From Podospora comata (lineage: Eukaryota; Ascomycota; Sordariomycetes; Sordariales; Podosporaceae): a stretch of DNA of 64,000 nucleotides. This document shows positions 22,508 to 32,500 of this stretch, piece by piece. The position numbers and the translations under genes are program-made. The stretch spans positions 1,409,001 to 1,473,000 of the forward strand of contig CP071495.1 of the NCBI GenBank assembly GCA_017354895.1, in the 5' to 3' direction. Every line of letters begins with the position of its first letter. Position 1 is the first letter of the stretch. The notes beneath the pieces were generated by a model, which searched no databases, was not told the origin of the DNA, and saw nothing but the letters and a program-made list of their open reading frames with translations.

Positions 22508-23690
22508 GGTTGACCTGCTGGGCTGGGTCTTGAGTGACCTTCTAGAAGAGAAGCTTTACCCCAGATTTCGGGGCGATCAACGTTGCGATCTGGGTCTAGC
22601 CTAGATCTGACCAGTTGTATCCAAGTGACAGTAGTAGCACAGATAAGATAGAAGAAATGTAGAAATCCAAAAAGAAGCGGACAATCTGATTGTGAAATAA
22701 AAGTGACTGAGGAATAATTCAGGGGCAACAAAAAGTTGAAACCACAACGGGGGACGGCCCGCTACTTAGTTGCGTCGGGTCTGTCTCTCGTCCCGTTCGT
22801 CTCTCGTGCTTGGTGGTGGTAGTTACGGAGTCTTAATTACACGGCAGGCAGGTACGAATGCAACCAAGAACTCCGAGCCTTGGGGAACATGGCCAAGCCG
22901 GCTTGGTGTTGGTACTTTTTTTCTGGAGAACCCAAAAAGAAAAAAAAAAAGAGAGGCCCAAAAAAGAAGCCTTCAGCAAATGGGCGGCACAGAGCTTCAT
23001 CAATACCCAATCTATGTCTTGGCTTCATGTTTCAGGAGTTCAAAAACGGGCATATCAGTCGGTGGTTGGCCGCCCGTTCTAGGCCAGCTGGAGATTCCAA
23101 CACTTGTTTGTCTTGCACAACCGTGATATCACCGCTCATGTCGTGCCCTGTGCCCGCTTTCTTGTGCCGTGATGGCTGTGCTGTTGTGCCCCGCGTCTGC
23201 GGTTCATTGCCTCGCCGTAATCGAAGACATTCGGCGGTTCGAGACCGGCAAGTTGTGTCGTGTCTCTGTCCTCGGCTGCTCTGTTAACATCTGCCACGTT
23301 GAATTAAGCTCTCCCCCTAACAGCGGGACGTCCCTCAAACTGTCAGGATAATCAGGGGTCATCCCATCCGTCCCTTTGAAGTTGGGGCAATGTGTCAATA
23401 GCTGGGCAAACAAGTAGCTCTCGAGTGTTGTCTCTGTTTGCACCGCACGTTTTGAGATGATTCGCTCTCAGGCAAAGGGACACCTTTTTATATCTCCTCA
23501 GAGATAATTCATAAATCAATGCTGGATAACATCCAAAATTATACATCCACCTCTGAAACCACCCCGAAATTCGCCCCCACCACCACCAACAGCGGTCCCA
23601 CCCCGTGCACAGACCTTTCACACTCGCTCCCCGATTTGCAAGGGTGCACAGGCCACTTTGAAATGGGTATTTAATCTCGGCCACCCAGCC
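22508..23690. other. Intergenic, exchanger promoter and U6 upstream region
   Basis: No protein-like frame is visible. Frames here (for example 22880-23287) have random composition. An A-run lies at about 22940-22950. Confidence 0.5.
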
Positions 23691-23697
23691 AGTTTTT

Positions 23698-23703
23698 GTA
23701 TAT
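23698..23703 (+). promoter_or_regulatory. TATA box of the U6 gene
   Basis: GTATAT followed by a T-run sits about 22-27 nt upstream of the inferred U6 5' end, the position expected for the TFIIIB-binding TATA element of a fungal U6 gene. Confidence 0.65.
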
Positions 23704-23724
23704 TTTTTTTCTCTCTTTTCTTTC

Positions 23725-23829
23725 CTCGCCCTTCGGGGCATTTGGTCAATTTGAAACGATACAGAGAAGATTAGCATGGCCCCTGCACTAAGGATGACAC
23801 GCTACTCAAAGAGACGCTACCAATTTTTT
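23725..23829 (+). ncRNA. U6 spliceosomal snRNA
   Basis: The 5' hairpin is GCCC-TTCG-GGGC at 23728-23739, a UUCG tetraloop. It is followed by the universally conserved core with ACAGAGA at 23761-23767 (5' splice-site pairing), the AGC triad just after it, and the U4-pairing segment ATGGCCCCTGCACTAAGGAT. The catalytic internal stem-loop region lies within GACACGCTACTCAAAGAGAC. A run of six T (23824-23829) is the Pol III terminator. The exact 5' end is inferred to within a few bases. There is no intron, unlike U6 of some fission yeasts. Box A-like sequence lies inside the RNA; a distal B box was not found with confidence. U6 is the catalytic RNA of the spliceosome. Confidence 0.96.
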
Positions 23830-24332
23830 CACTGTAATCGCTGCCTTCAAGGTGCGATATGGAGAAGAGATCTTATTTTCGGAGACGCGCTTGATGCTTA
23901 TGGTGTTTGTCTGGTTGATGTCACTGCATTTCGTGTTGATTTACATGAGTCCAGGCCCTTTCATCATCATTTGGTACAATGTGTCGATAGAGTTGAAGCC
24001 GTGTAGTTGTGAGACATACTCGTCTCCCGGGTCACTGCGACTCGCACGACATCACAACTTTGCCACTCTCGTTGTCGAAGCAATCGGGACAATTACTCTC
24101 TGAGACCGGTTGCCTATCTCCTCTGCTCGTAAAGAGACGACCAGAACACCAATAGAACAAATAATTAATCAGAGATCTCTATTTATTTTGGTTCCCTATT
24201 TTGACCCAGACTAAAAAGGAAAAAAATAGTCCCATAGAACAGCAACTAAAAACACCGAAAAAAAGAGAAAAAAAAGCAAACACCAAAGCCGGCTAGCCAT
24301 CTATAGCCAGATGCATGACCAAATACTCTCAA
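23830..24332. other. Intergenic between U6 and NCL1 3' end
   Basis: The T-run that ends U6 is at the left edge. The right part (about 24150-24290) is A-rich and probably NCL1 3' UTR. No gene seen. Confidence 0.5.
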
Positions 24333-24488
24333 TCAGATGTCCTCCTCTTCCTTGATCTTGACGTCAATGCACTCCTCAATTCGCTCCTCCTTGACACCCA
24401 CCACAGTCGCAACGACGATGCTTCCACCGTCCTCCTTGATGTCCACAGAGGTCACCTCCTGCTTGTTATCCTCGGAAACCTCCACCTT
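24333..24488 (-). other. In-frame protein-like extension beyond the NCL1 stop codon
   Basis: Directly after the TAG of NCL1 the same frame stays open for 51 codons to a TGA at 24333-24335. It starts KVEVSEDNKQEVTSVDIKE, contains GGSIVVATVVGV and ends IKEEEDI. Composition (Glu/Lys/Val/Asp) and codon use match the upstream tail, so it looks like true coding DNA. It could be reached by stop readthrough, by an 81-nt in-frame intron (24569-24489; weak donor GTGAAG, acceptor GCTTAG), or it could be lost coding sequence after a recent nonsense change. Confidence 0.6.
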
Positions 24489-27299
24489 CTAAGCAGTAGC
24501 CTCCTTGACCTCCTCCTTCACCTCCTCAGCAGCAGGCGCATCGGGGACCTCAACGTCCTCCGCCTTCACCTCCTCCCCCTCCTCCCCCTCCTGCTTGACC
24601 TCCTCAGCATCCTTCATCTCCTCATCCACCACCTCCCCCTTCTTCTCCTTGAGGTCCTCCTCCGGCAGCTGCTTCTTAATCCCCATATTAATAATAGGCG
24701 TGGTATCATTATAAATCCGCAACAGCATCGCGCTCCTGTCCTCCTTGGGCAGCATCAGGTTCAGGCTGTGGAAGCTCTTCCACAACGGCAGAGCCATGTG
24801 CTCGTTAAAGTCCTCGTCTGTTGGGTCTTCCGGCTCGACTCTGAGAACGCAGCAGCCCAGACCGATATCCCGGACCCTCTCGCCAATCTCCTCCAGCTTC
24901 TTGTACTCGTCCCCGGCAATCTTGGGGAACATCTCGATCAAGAGCTTCTTGAGCGTCTCCTTCTTCTTGAGAACGACCACTCTCTCCTCGCCGATGTAGC
25001 CGTGTAGAATGGGCATGCCCTCCGACTGAATACGCCATCTGCAGACCTCGGCCGAGGGGGCATCCTGCTTGACAAACATCTTCACACCACCGTGCACAAA
25101 CTTGACCTGGCGGCCTTCGTTCAGAGACAAAATGTCACGGACAAGGGCAGAGGTGTAGTAGATGGCCTTGGCGGGCTCGCCCATGGCGTTGCGCACCATG
25201 TACCGATCGGTGGGGAAGCGATCTGAGATCTTGTAAAACTTGGTGACGTCCTTGATGACCTCGTGATCGGGAGAGAGGTACTTGAACGGCTCCTCGTATG
25301 GGCCCATACCTTGTCTGACCTTGCGATCAGGCACCGCCTCAGTAGTAGTGGCAGGAGTGGCAACAGCGGGGGTGGTCGACTCGGAAGGCTGCTCCTCAGC
25401 CTTGACTTCGTCCTCGGGGGCTTCTTCAGTCTTGGTGACCTCAGGCTCGGCCTCCTTGAGCTCCTCAGCCGCGACGACCTCAGCAGCGACTTCAGGGACG
25501 GGTTCCGGAACAGGAGCAGGGAGCTCCTCGACTGGGGTAATCTCATCCTGGACGGTCTCCTCTTCAACCTTGAGCTTCTTGACGCTGGAGTCATCCTTCT
25601 CCTCGTCCTCGTCCTCCAGGGGCCTCTTGGTAGCGCCGCTGGACTGGCCATTAGTCCTGGCCACAGGAGGCTGCTTTCTGTTCTCCTCGGGCTTGGCCTT
25701 GAACTCGGCCTTCTTGTGGAGAGCAGTGATGAAGAAGCCACCGGTATCCTGTTGGTGGGGATAGACACGCATGCAGCGGTCGAGAGGGAGGTCAGCACAG
25801 TCGCTGCCCTCGGCAGGGGGGAACATGGACTCGACGAGACGGCTGGGAGTGACACCATCCTCGGTGGACTTGGTGTACTCCTCGACCTCCTGCCATGTGT
25901 TCCACAAGCGCTCAGACTTGTCCATGATCTGCCACTTCCTCATGCCGGGCTTGCGCTGGAGACCAGGAAGCTCATTGCTACAGTCGAGGATTTCAATCTT
26001 GTCGGGACCGCCGCATCTCTCAATGGCAGCGGCAACAACGGACTCGTTCTCGACGGGGTTCATGGAGCAGGTCGAGTAGACGACCCGACCGCCTGGCTTG
26101 AGCATCTGCAGGGCACGGACGAGAATGCGGACCTGGGTAAGATGGAGACCCAAAGCGCTGCCGGGGGTCCAGTCCTTCCAGAGGTTGACATTCTTGCGAA
26201 GGGTGCCGTCACCGGAGCAGGGGACATCGGCAAGAATGCGGTCAAACTTGAGGTAGTTGGGCTTTGTTGGGTTCTCGGGGTTGGGAATTCTGAGGGCAGG
26301 ATACATGGTGGCGTCGTGGTTGGTGACGATCATGTTGGGCGATGAGAGACGTTTAAGCTGGTGGATAAGCATGTGGCTGCGCTTGTAATCGGCATCGTTG
26401 GCGATGAGCATGCCGGTGGCTCTGCCGTCGTCGCTGGGGTCGGCCTCGAGTCTGGCGGCCTCGTCCTCCTGCTTGTCCTCGGACTTGACGGCACCGTTGG
26501 CGTCGCCAGAAAAGCCGCTGATGACCTGGCGGATACGGGACTCCTCGCCGCGGTGAATCATCTCGAGAAGCTGAGCAGCCTTGCTACCGGGAGCAGCGCA
26601 AAGATCCAGCACAGTCATGCCGGGCTTGAGGTCCATGAGCAGAGGGGGGATCATGGAGACAACCTCCTGTCTGCTAATGTTGCCGACACTGGTCTCGGAC
26701 ACCAAGAAGCGCTGGAACTTGGCGAAGGGAGGGAATTTGCGAACGACGTTCTTGGGGGTGGTCATCATCCAGGCAAGGTCGTCGGGGTACCAAGGCACAA
26801 CCTTGGGGGCTTCGACAATGACACCATCGTGGGTGATGCTTGTGATCTCGGGGATGTATCTCGTCTGAAGGAGGCGCTTGACGGCAAGGGCGTGTCTATT
26901 GTTTTCATGTTAGTGTCAAAGCAACAGTTGAGCTTCAAAAGAAAGTCGGCTGTGTATGTACCCTTTGGAGCCAGCGAAGCGGAAACTGTTAGGAAGCTCC
27001 CTCCGGTAAGCGGCCCAGAAGGCAGTCTGCTCGTCCTCGGGCAGGTCCTTCAAGAGGGTGTTGTAGTAGGTCTCGAGCTTCTTGTTCTCCTTGACGACCT
27101 CGGGGTATGTCTGGTAGGGACGGTGACCATCGCGGCCTCCTCCACGGCTACCACCGCGACCTCCGCGACCACCACGGCCGCCGCCTCGTTTGCCCTTGTA
27201 AATATTAGCATACTTGGACAGGAAAGATGATGGAGAGGTGGTGAAAAGGAGGGCCGACGTCTGGAAGAAGGGAGCGCATACCCTGTTTCCGCGACCCAT
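24489..27299 (-). CDS. NCL1: tRNA (cytosine-5) methyltransferase NCL1/TRM4 (NSUN2-like)
   Basis: Three exons: 27299-27282 (18 nt, MGRGNR), 27194-26962 and 26895-24489; 885 aa to the first stop. After a Gly/Arg-rich start comes the RsmB/NOP2/Sun methyltransferase: RRELPNSFRFAGSKG joined to HALAVKR, the SAM-binding DLCAAPGSKAAQLLE, DVPCSGDGTLRKN (motif IV) and YSTCSMNPVENE with the catalytic Cys of motif VI. A later folded part (IGEERVVVLKKKETLKKLL) matches the Ncl1/NSUN2 C-terminal domain. The tail is Glu/Lys/Ala-rich, ending KEEVKEATA. Ncl1 makes m5C at several tRNA sites in yeast (positions 34, 40, 48, 49) (established knowledge). The TAG at 24489-24491 is followed in frame by 51 more acidic, protein-like codons (separate entry), so the true C-terminus is uncertain. 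Introns are 87 and 66 nt. Confidence 0.93.
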
Positions 27300-27947
27300 A
27301 GTCAGTATCTGTCACAATTGGGGGAGCGTTTGGTTGTCTGGATAGTTGTAATGCGCTCCAATCGCATCAATTCAACTGTTTCCAGTGCACGAAGAAAAAA
27401 AAAATATGCGGCCGCGCGACTGTCTGAAAGCTTCAATGTGGGGGCGGGGACAATCTAATCTTTTTGGTGGAGTCGCCAGCCAAGGCTCGGTGCCAAGATA
27501 TCGAAGAACGATCCGAGGATTCCCCATTCAGGGGGCCAGAGTAACGACTTCAAGATGCAATTTGCTTTGACATTCTCATTTTCTTATATTCTCTGTATAT
27601 TTGATTTTACACTATTATACATGGCGTTCCAGTCCATAGCTAGTTTGGGACAGAACAAAGCTAGCTCAGCCACAGCTATCTCGGAATTTACCAAGAAATA
27701 CAAGCTCGATATTGACTTCGAGACAGAGCCTCGGCCGAACACGGAGATCGATCATGTCTCCTCTCCTCCCCGTCATACTTGTTCACCTACCCAGAACAAC
27801 CAGGTCCCTGCTTGTATGGCCATGTGTGAGGGCTGGTCTCTGCTGTGCTGCCATAACCCCAGCCGATTGGTAATCGTGGTGCAGCATGATCCGACATGAG
27901 TAACCATAGATGTTCATAAGCTATGCGTCTCGAATACCTGGCTAAGT
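27300..27947. other. Intergenic, NCL1 promoter and MTG2 3' flank
   Basis: Holds the NCL1 upstream region and the MTG2 3' UTR, with a T-rich patch at 27560-27620. A 114-codon plus-strand frame at 27555-27899 has no recognisable features, and I do not call it. Confidence 0.45.
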
Positions 27948-29642
27948 TCACCCATCGAGCAAACCAACTGTCCAATGGATAACCCTGTCTACACCGTGGC
28001 CGTTGATGGCGCTGACGGGAATGGCAGCGCAGTCCTTGATCCACGCTCCCTCGACACCACTGGGGTGAGGCTCATCGCCGCGAGTGACAGCGGCAAGATA
28101 GTCTCTCAGTTCGGCAAAGTTTTCCTGCGCACCTGGCAGGTCGCCTTTGGTGGCCACCACAAACCATGGCTTGCCTGCGATGTGAAGACCGGCGCCGGCA
28201 GTGGTTGTCTTGGCGACACCAGAACTTGTCCAGAAGTCGCTTTGCATGGTCTCTCCAGCCGACGCGCTCCAGTCAATGGCGGCCTCGCGCTCCCGTTGCT
28301 GTTCCTCTTCCTCCCTCATCTGTGCATATAAGCCAACCTCGAGCCACAAGGCCTTGAGTGCTTCGACTGCGTTGCCATTTCCAAGATCGATGACAAACGC
28401 AAGCACGCCAGCCCGCTCAACATGACGCAGGAAAGCAATTCCAAGTCCCCTGTCCAAGTGAGCTCCCTCAATTAACCCGGGAATATCGGCGATGGTGAAC
28501 TTGGTTCGTTGTTGAAGTTCCGGTTCGGCGGGTTCGGCCCAAGGGTCGTCCGATACGTCTTCTGCAGTTACTTTGAAACTTTTCACCACCGGTCGACCCT
28601 TGTTGTTATCGAGGACAACTGTGCCGATGTTTGGCTGAAGCGTCGTGAAAGCCCAGTTCCCCACGCGAGCGCGACTGTTGGTGACGGCGCGCAAGAGAGT
28701 GCTCTTTCCGGCGTTTGGCAATCCTACCAAGCCGACATCTGCCAATAACTTGAGTTCCATCTCGATTTCCATCGTCATGGCATTCTCACCCCGCGTCGCA
28801 AACATGGGCTTGCGCAGGTTCTTGGACACGAAATGTGGGTTCCCAAGTCCACCAAGGCCTCCTGCTGCCAAGAGAATGGGACGAGGTGTCGGTCGAGAGA
28901 GGTCCAGATAGACAGGTGCCTTTGGTTGTTTCAGAAGCCGATCGCGAATTGGCAGATCAGGTAGCTCAACCCGTTTGCGTTCCGAAGATGACATGCCGGG
29001 ATACAGAATCCATTTCTTCCTATCCGGGTCTTCAATCGGCTCTCCATCCTCATCCATCTCCACTGCAACAGGCTCCCGCCTTCTTTTCCGGCGCTTCTTG
29101 GTCAAATATTCCTCCACAGCTTCTGGGTCGTCACGGGAGATCTCTCGAACGACAGTGCCGACTGGAACGCTGAGAATCACGTCCTCTCCACGCTGACCGC
29201 CTTTTGCGCTTCCCTGACCACTCTTGCCCCTCCCAGCGCGCGCAAATTTTCTCCGCGCCAACTTGTGTAGCGATGTTTCGCTGTGCACTGCTTGGATGTA
29301 GATACTCCCGCCGTGTCCTCCATCACCACCATTGGGAGGCCCGTCCGCCATATATGCCTCGCGCAAGAATGAAATACAGCCATGTCCGCCGGGTCCAGCA
29401 TGAAGAGTCAGTTTGGCCTTGTCGGCAAAGTTGGGCATCGAGTAGTCGTCGGGAGAGGGGTTCAGACGAGTCGTCGCATATTCAATGTCGTCCTGTGCTG
29501 GTGCTGAGGGGTCAGTGCTTGCGTGTCGCCTGCCATGGACGGCCAGGTTGAAGCGTGAGATGTGGCTTCCATTAGGCCCAAATATCGATGGGTAAAGAAA
29601 GGGAAGAAACACCCGCGGGCCTCGAGAGCCCCGACAGGCCAT
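27948..29642 (-). CDS. MTG2: Mitochondrial Obg-family GTPase MTG2
   Basis: Single exon, 564 aa. I start at ATG 29640-29642 (MACRGSRGPRVFLPFLYPS), an Arg-rich, acid-poor leader typical of mitochondrial import. The Obg glycine-rich domain follows: DKAKLTLHAGPGGHGCISFL, GPPNGGDGGHGGSIY, KFARAGRGKSGQGSAKGGQR and VPVGTVVRE. A Lys/Arg insertion (KKRRKRRREP) precedes LAAGGLGGLGNPHF. The G domain has G1 GLPNAGKST, G2 TTLQPNIG, G3 DIPGLIEGAH and, at G4, ATKGD in place of the common NKxD. G5-like SAING is near the end. Mtg2 assembles the large subunit of the mitochondrial ribosome (established knowledge). The Thr at G4 is unusual for GTPases, but the Lys and Asp that contact guanine are kept. Confidence 0.93.
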   Translation of the reverse strand: MACRGSRGPRVFLPFLYPSIFGPNGSHISRFNLAVHGRRHASTDPSAPAQDDIEYATTRLNPSPDDYSMPNFADKAKLTLHAGPGGHGCISFLREAYMADGPPNGGDGGHGGSIYIQAVHSETSLHKLARRKFARAGRGKSGQGSAKGGQRGEDVILSVPVGTVVREISRDDPEAVEEYLTKKRRKRRREPVAVEMDEDGEPIEDPDRKKWILYPGMSSSERKRVELPDLPIRDRLLKQPKAPVYLDLSRPTPRPILLAAGGLGGLGNPHFVSKNLRKPMFATRGENAMTMEIEMELKLLADVGLVGLPNAGKSTLLRAVTNSRARVGNWAFTTLQPNIGTVVLDNNKGRPVVKSFKVTAEDVSDDPWAEPAEPELQQRTKFTIADIPGLIEGAHLDRGLGIAFLRHVERAGVLAFVIDLGNGNAVEALKALWLEVGLYAQMREEEEQQREREAAIDWSASAGETMQSDFWTSSGVAKTTTAGAGLHIAGKPWFVVATKGDLPGAQENFAELRDYLAAVTRGDEPHPSGVEGAWIKDCAAIPVSAINGHGVDRVIHWTVGLLDG

Positions 29643-31596
29643 TGTGAGAGAAATGAGAGACAAAAATGGTTGAAGATGTTGCTGCTGTTTGTCCCCTGTT
29701 CAGATAATTTTGAACAGGGGTCCTTGGGGGTGGGACCGATAAGATAGCGATGGAGTTACCCCATGGTGTGCTAGACAAGCAACCCCTGTCCGGCAGTGGC
29801 TGTTGTCACCCGCCACAGCACGTACCACCTGGGGCTTGAAGCCGAGCGTGGGAGCGGCTTTCTGCGTCCTTATCGACTTCAACGGTCAAACGTCCAACGT
29901 CGATGTTGAATGTAAATATATGAGATATATCCAATGCCTCACTTCTTTGGTCAATTGCCTTCCCCATGACGTCTACTTATACTCTCTCGTCAATGAGAGA
30001 CGCGCTCAAGGCCCTTGTCCCCTCCCCGCGTCGTGTTCCAGTCTGTCATGCGGGTGCTCGTCTTTGGCGTCACGCTGGGCTGGGCTTTCATTTGCTGGAC
30101 CCGAGCCTGCATTGCTGCATCTGCGTCGATGGCTGGCTCTCCCTGTTGGCAGCATCAAACATGCGGTCAGCATCCGAGACGTGGTTAGTATAGTGCCCTA
30201 GAAGTGTCGTTTGTTCGTTCTGCTCAGTTGAGCCATTCCCAGTCCCAAGGCATTGAAGCGTTTTCCAGCCTCTCGTACCCCGTCTTTTGCCCGCCCAATC
30301 CCGTCGTTGAGCCGCCATTGACCCCCCATGCAGCCGGGCGAGACAGGAGACACCACCACCGAGCACCGTCTTCGCCGCCCGTTTGCTTTTTTTCTTATTA
30401 ATATTGGATTTTATTTTTCTGTTTTGTGGCATCTCCCCAGACTGTCCTACAAGACACACGAGTTCTTCTTGGACTTGAATCTTTCTTCAAGTCTCTACTG
30501 GCCACCTCAATAATACATAACAAATACCGCCGGATCACCCAGTGGTCATTCGGGAAGCGATCTCTCCATATTCCCTCGTCCCGGCTCCACCACCTCCGCT
30601 TCACCCCTCCTCATCCCCTCGTCCCCTCGTCCGCTCTCTCGCCGTTGTACTTCTTGTCACCCCCTCTTTTGCCCCCAGCAGCGTTTTCTGCTGCTACCAC
30701 TCGAGCCACTCTGCTTCTCTTACTATACTCCGTCTCGGTATCGTGATTAACAAACGGGAACAAGTCAGCCACGCTACTCTGTGCTGGTCCCGCTTCTTTG
30801 CGATCATCGCGTGTCGGGATTGGGCTGAACAGGCATTGGGCATCTGCAAGAGCTGCAGACGACTTGCTGCCATACGCCCGCATTCGAGCCACGACACAGA
30901 TTCCAGACTAAACGTGGTTAAGCCCGCCTTGGTTTGTGTGTGAGCGAGCCAGCGATCCAGCCCTCGCCCAACTCCATCTTCTCCTCCTGCTGCAACCTCG
31001 GCCACAATCCACCAAAGAGAGCCTCTCCTCTCTGCCTCCCCTTCTCCCAAACACGAACGACGTGGTTCTGTCCGTCACTGAGCACCCAGGAAAGGTTCCC
31101 CAGAATGTGAGTTCTCCGTACAGTCCAGTCCGTACACGCCGTCCAGTCCAGCTCAGCTCACACGCAGATACCCAGACGCTCACGACGCACCATCTATCTG
31201 CTTGCTGCAGCTTGAGCATTCGTGGACTGTTTGTTGCTTGCTGCTTGCAGTCAGTCTATTCCCATCGCCGCCCGCCCCGACTGTGTGAGCGTCCTCCTCT
31301 CTCCAGGTCAGTTGTTGTTCATCCAGTCTCTCGTCCATTCACGCCCTCTTTGTCCCCCGGTCCCCCTCTCCCAACCTGAGCCTCATCGCTGCCCGTCAGG
31401 TGCTGCGTGTTCCTTATCTTCTGGACTGGAAACATCTCCCCGCCCGGCTGATCTTCTCTCCCATCTTCTCCATATCATCTCTTGTTATTCTGGGCAGGAC
31501 CCCAGAGCACAGCTGTTTCATGACCATAGATCATGAGACTGTGTACTTTTGTGTATCATCACCTTGACTTGAAAGCCTCAGACGGGCACCTTCCCC
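29643..31596. other. Divergent intergenic region with long CT-rich leader
   Basis: Almost 2 kb separate MTG2 from the plus-strand gene at 31597. The part from about 30560 to 31590 is pyrimidine-rich and C/T-skewed, consistent with a long 5' leader. Frames in it (for example 30936-31379) are Pro/Ser/Leu-rich by composition only. Confidence 0.5.
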
Positions 31597-32500
31597 ATGA
31601 ACCACCAACCACCACCACACCGAGACATTTCCAACGGTCAAGCACTAAACATGTATTCCAGAGACTACAATTACAACAACAACAACAACACCTCTCCCAA
31701 CACCAAATCCTCCCGCAAAGGGGTGATCAGGATGGATCCCGATTGTGCCATTTGCCACGCCCCGGCTTCTCACGCCTGCGAGTGTGAGGCCAAGGGTCTG
31801 GAGGTGGCGGTCCGGCAAGCCGAGGCCCGTATGATGCAGTCTATCTACAATGACATCAGGTCAGTATCCCCTATCTTACACTATCAAAGGTCTTCATAGA
31901 CACACTAACACTCATGGTAGATCATGGGTTCGCGCACACGCACAGGACTATATCCTCGAGTACTTCCGACTGTTGACAGAGCGACGCAAGGCGACACATG
32001 CCCAACACTTGGAACGCATCACTGCTCATGCCTACCACTACTACCACGCTCCACCGCATCCCAATGAGATCGCGGCCGCGCAACAGGCGCTCAAGAGGGG
32101 TATCGATGAGGACTGGCAAGCATCGGTTCAACGCTATCCCGAGGTACTCGAGTACTTCTACAGCTTGGTTGAACTGACCCTTCCCGACGATAACGAGCCT
32201 GCTGTCAAGGACCCGCCCCTCAGCGCCCTCCAAGGGTCTCGCAAAGCAGCTCGACGAAACACTGGACCAGGGACTGCTGTGAGCGGCCCTAGCCTCGCAG
32301 CCCCCCCTCCTCATCTCCATGAGAGAGAGCCTCTGCCACTTCCTCGAGGCCGGACCCCGCCACCACTTGAGCCCTTGCGCGAGAGAAGAACGCCTGCGCC
32401 ACCAGGAGGAGGAAGAAGGCAGTCTTACAGAGGCCCTCCACCCGGACCCCCACCCCCGCCCGCTTCTGCTTACTTCCCACCGCAGTATGGGCCAATGTAA
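31597..32500 (+). CDS. Conserved fungal protein with Cys cluster and proline-rich tail, unknown function
   Basis: Two exons, 31597-31859 and 31921-32500, with a 61-nt intron (GTCAGT...GGTAG), 280 aa. The join recreates DIRSWVRAHAQDYILEYF, a strongly helical segment that supports the model. An Asn run (residues 26-31) precedes a compact Cys cluster DCAICHAPASHACECEAKG (C50, C53, C61, C63), which could bind zinc. Then comes a helical core (EVAVRQAEARMMQSIYND, LLTERRKATHAQHLERITAH, AAQQALKRGIDEDW, YPEVLEYFYSLVELTL). The last ~90 residues are Pro/Arg-rich (PPPGPPPPPAS, ending PPQYGPM), a likely SH3/WW-binding or disordered tail. I recognise the core as a conserved fungal pattern but know no function. 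Start codon choice is by position; upstream ATGs in other frames exist in the long leader. Confidence 0.75.

Noticed and set aside
23830-24100. Distal B-box for the U6 gene
   Set aside because: Only weak partial matches to GGTTCGANNCC; cannot be supported by eye.
25263-26345. 360-codon plus-strand open frame antisense to NCL1
   Set aside because: It is the complement of GC-rich, third-position-biased NCL1 codons. Its residues (Leu/Gly/Val-rich) have no domain, and NCL1 motifs on the other strand are unmistakable.
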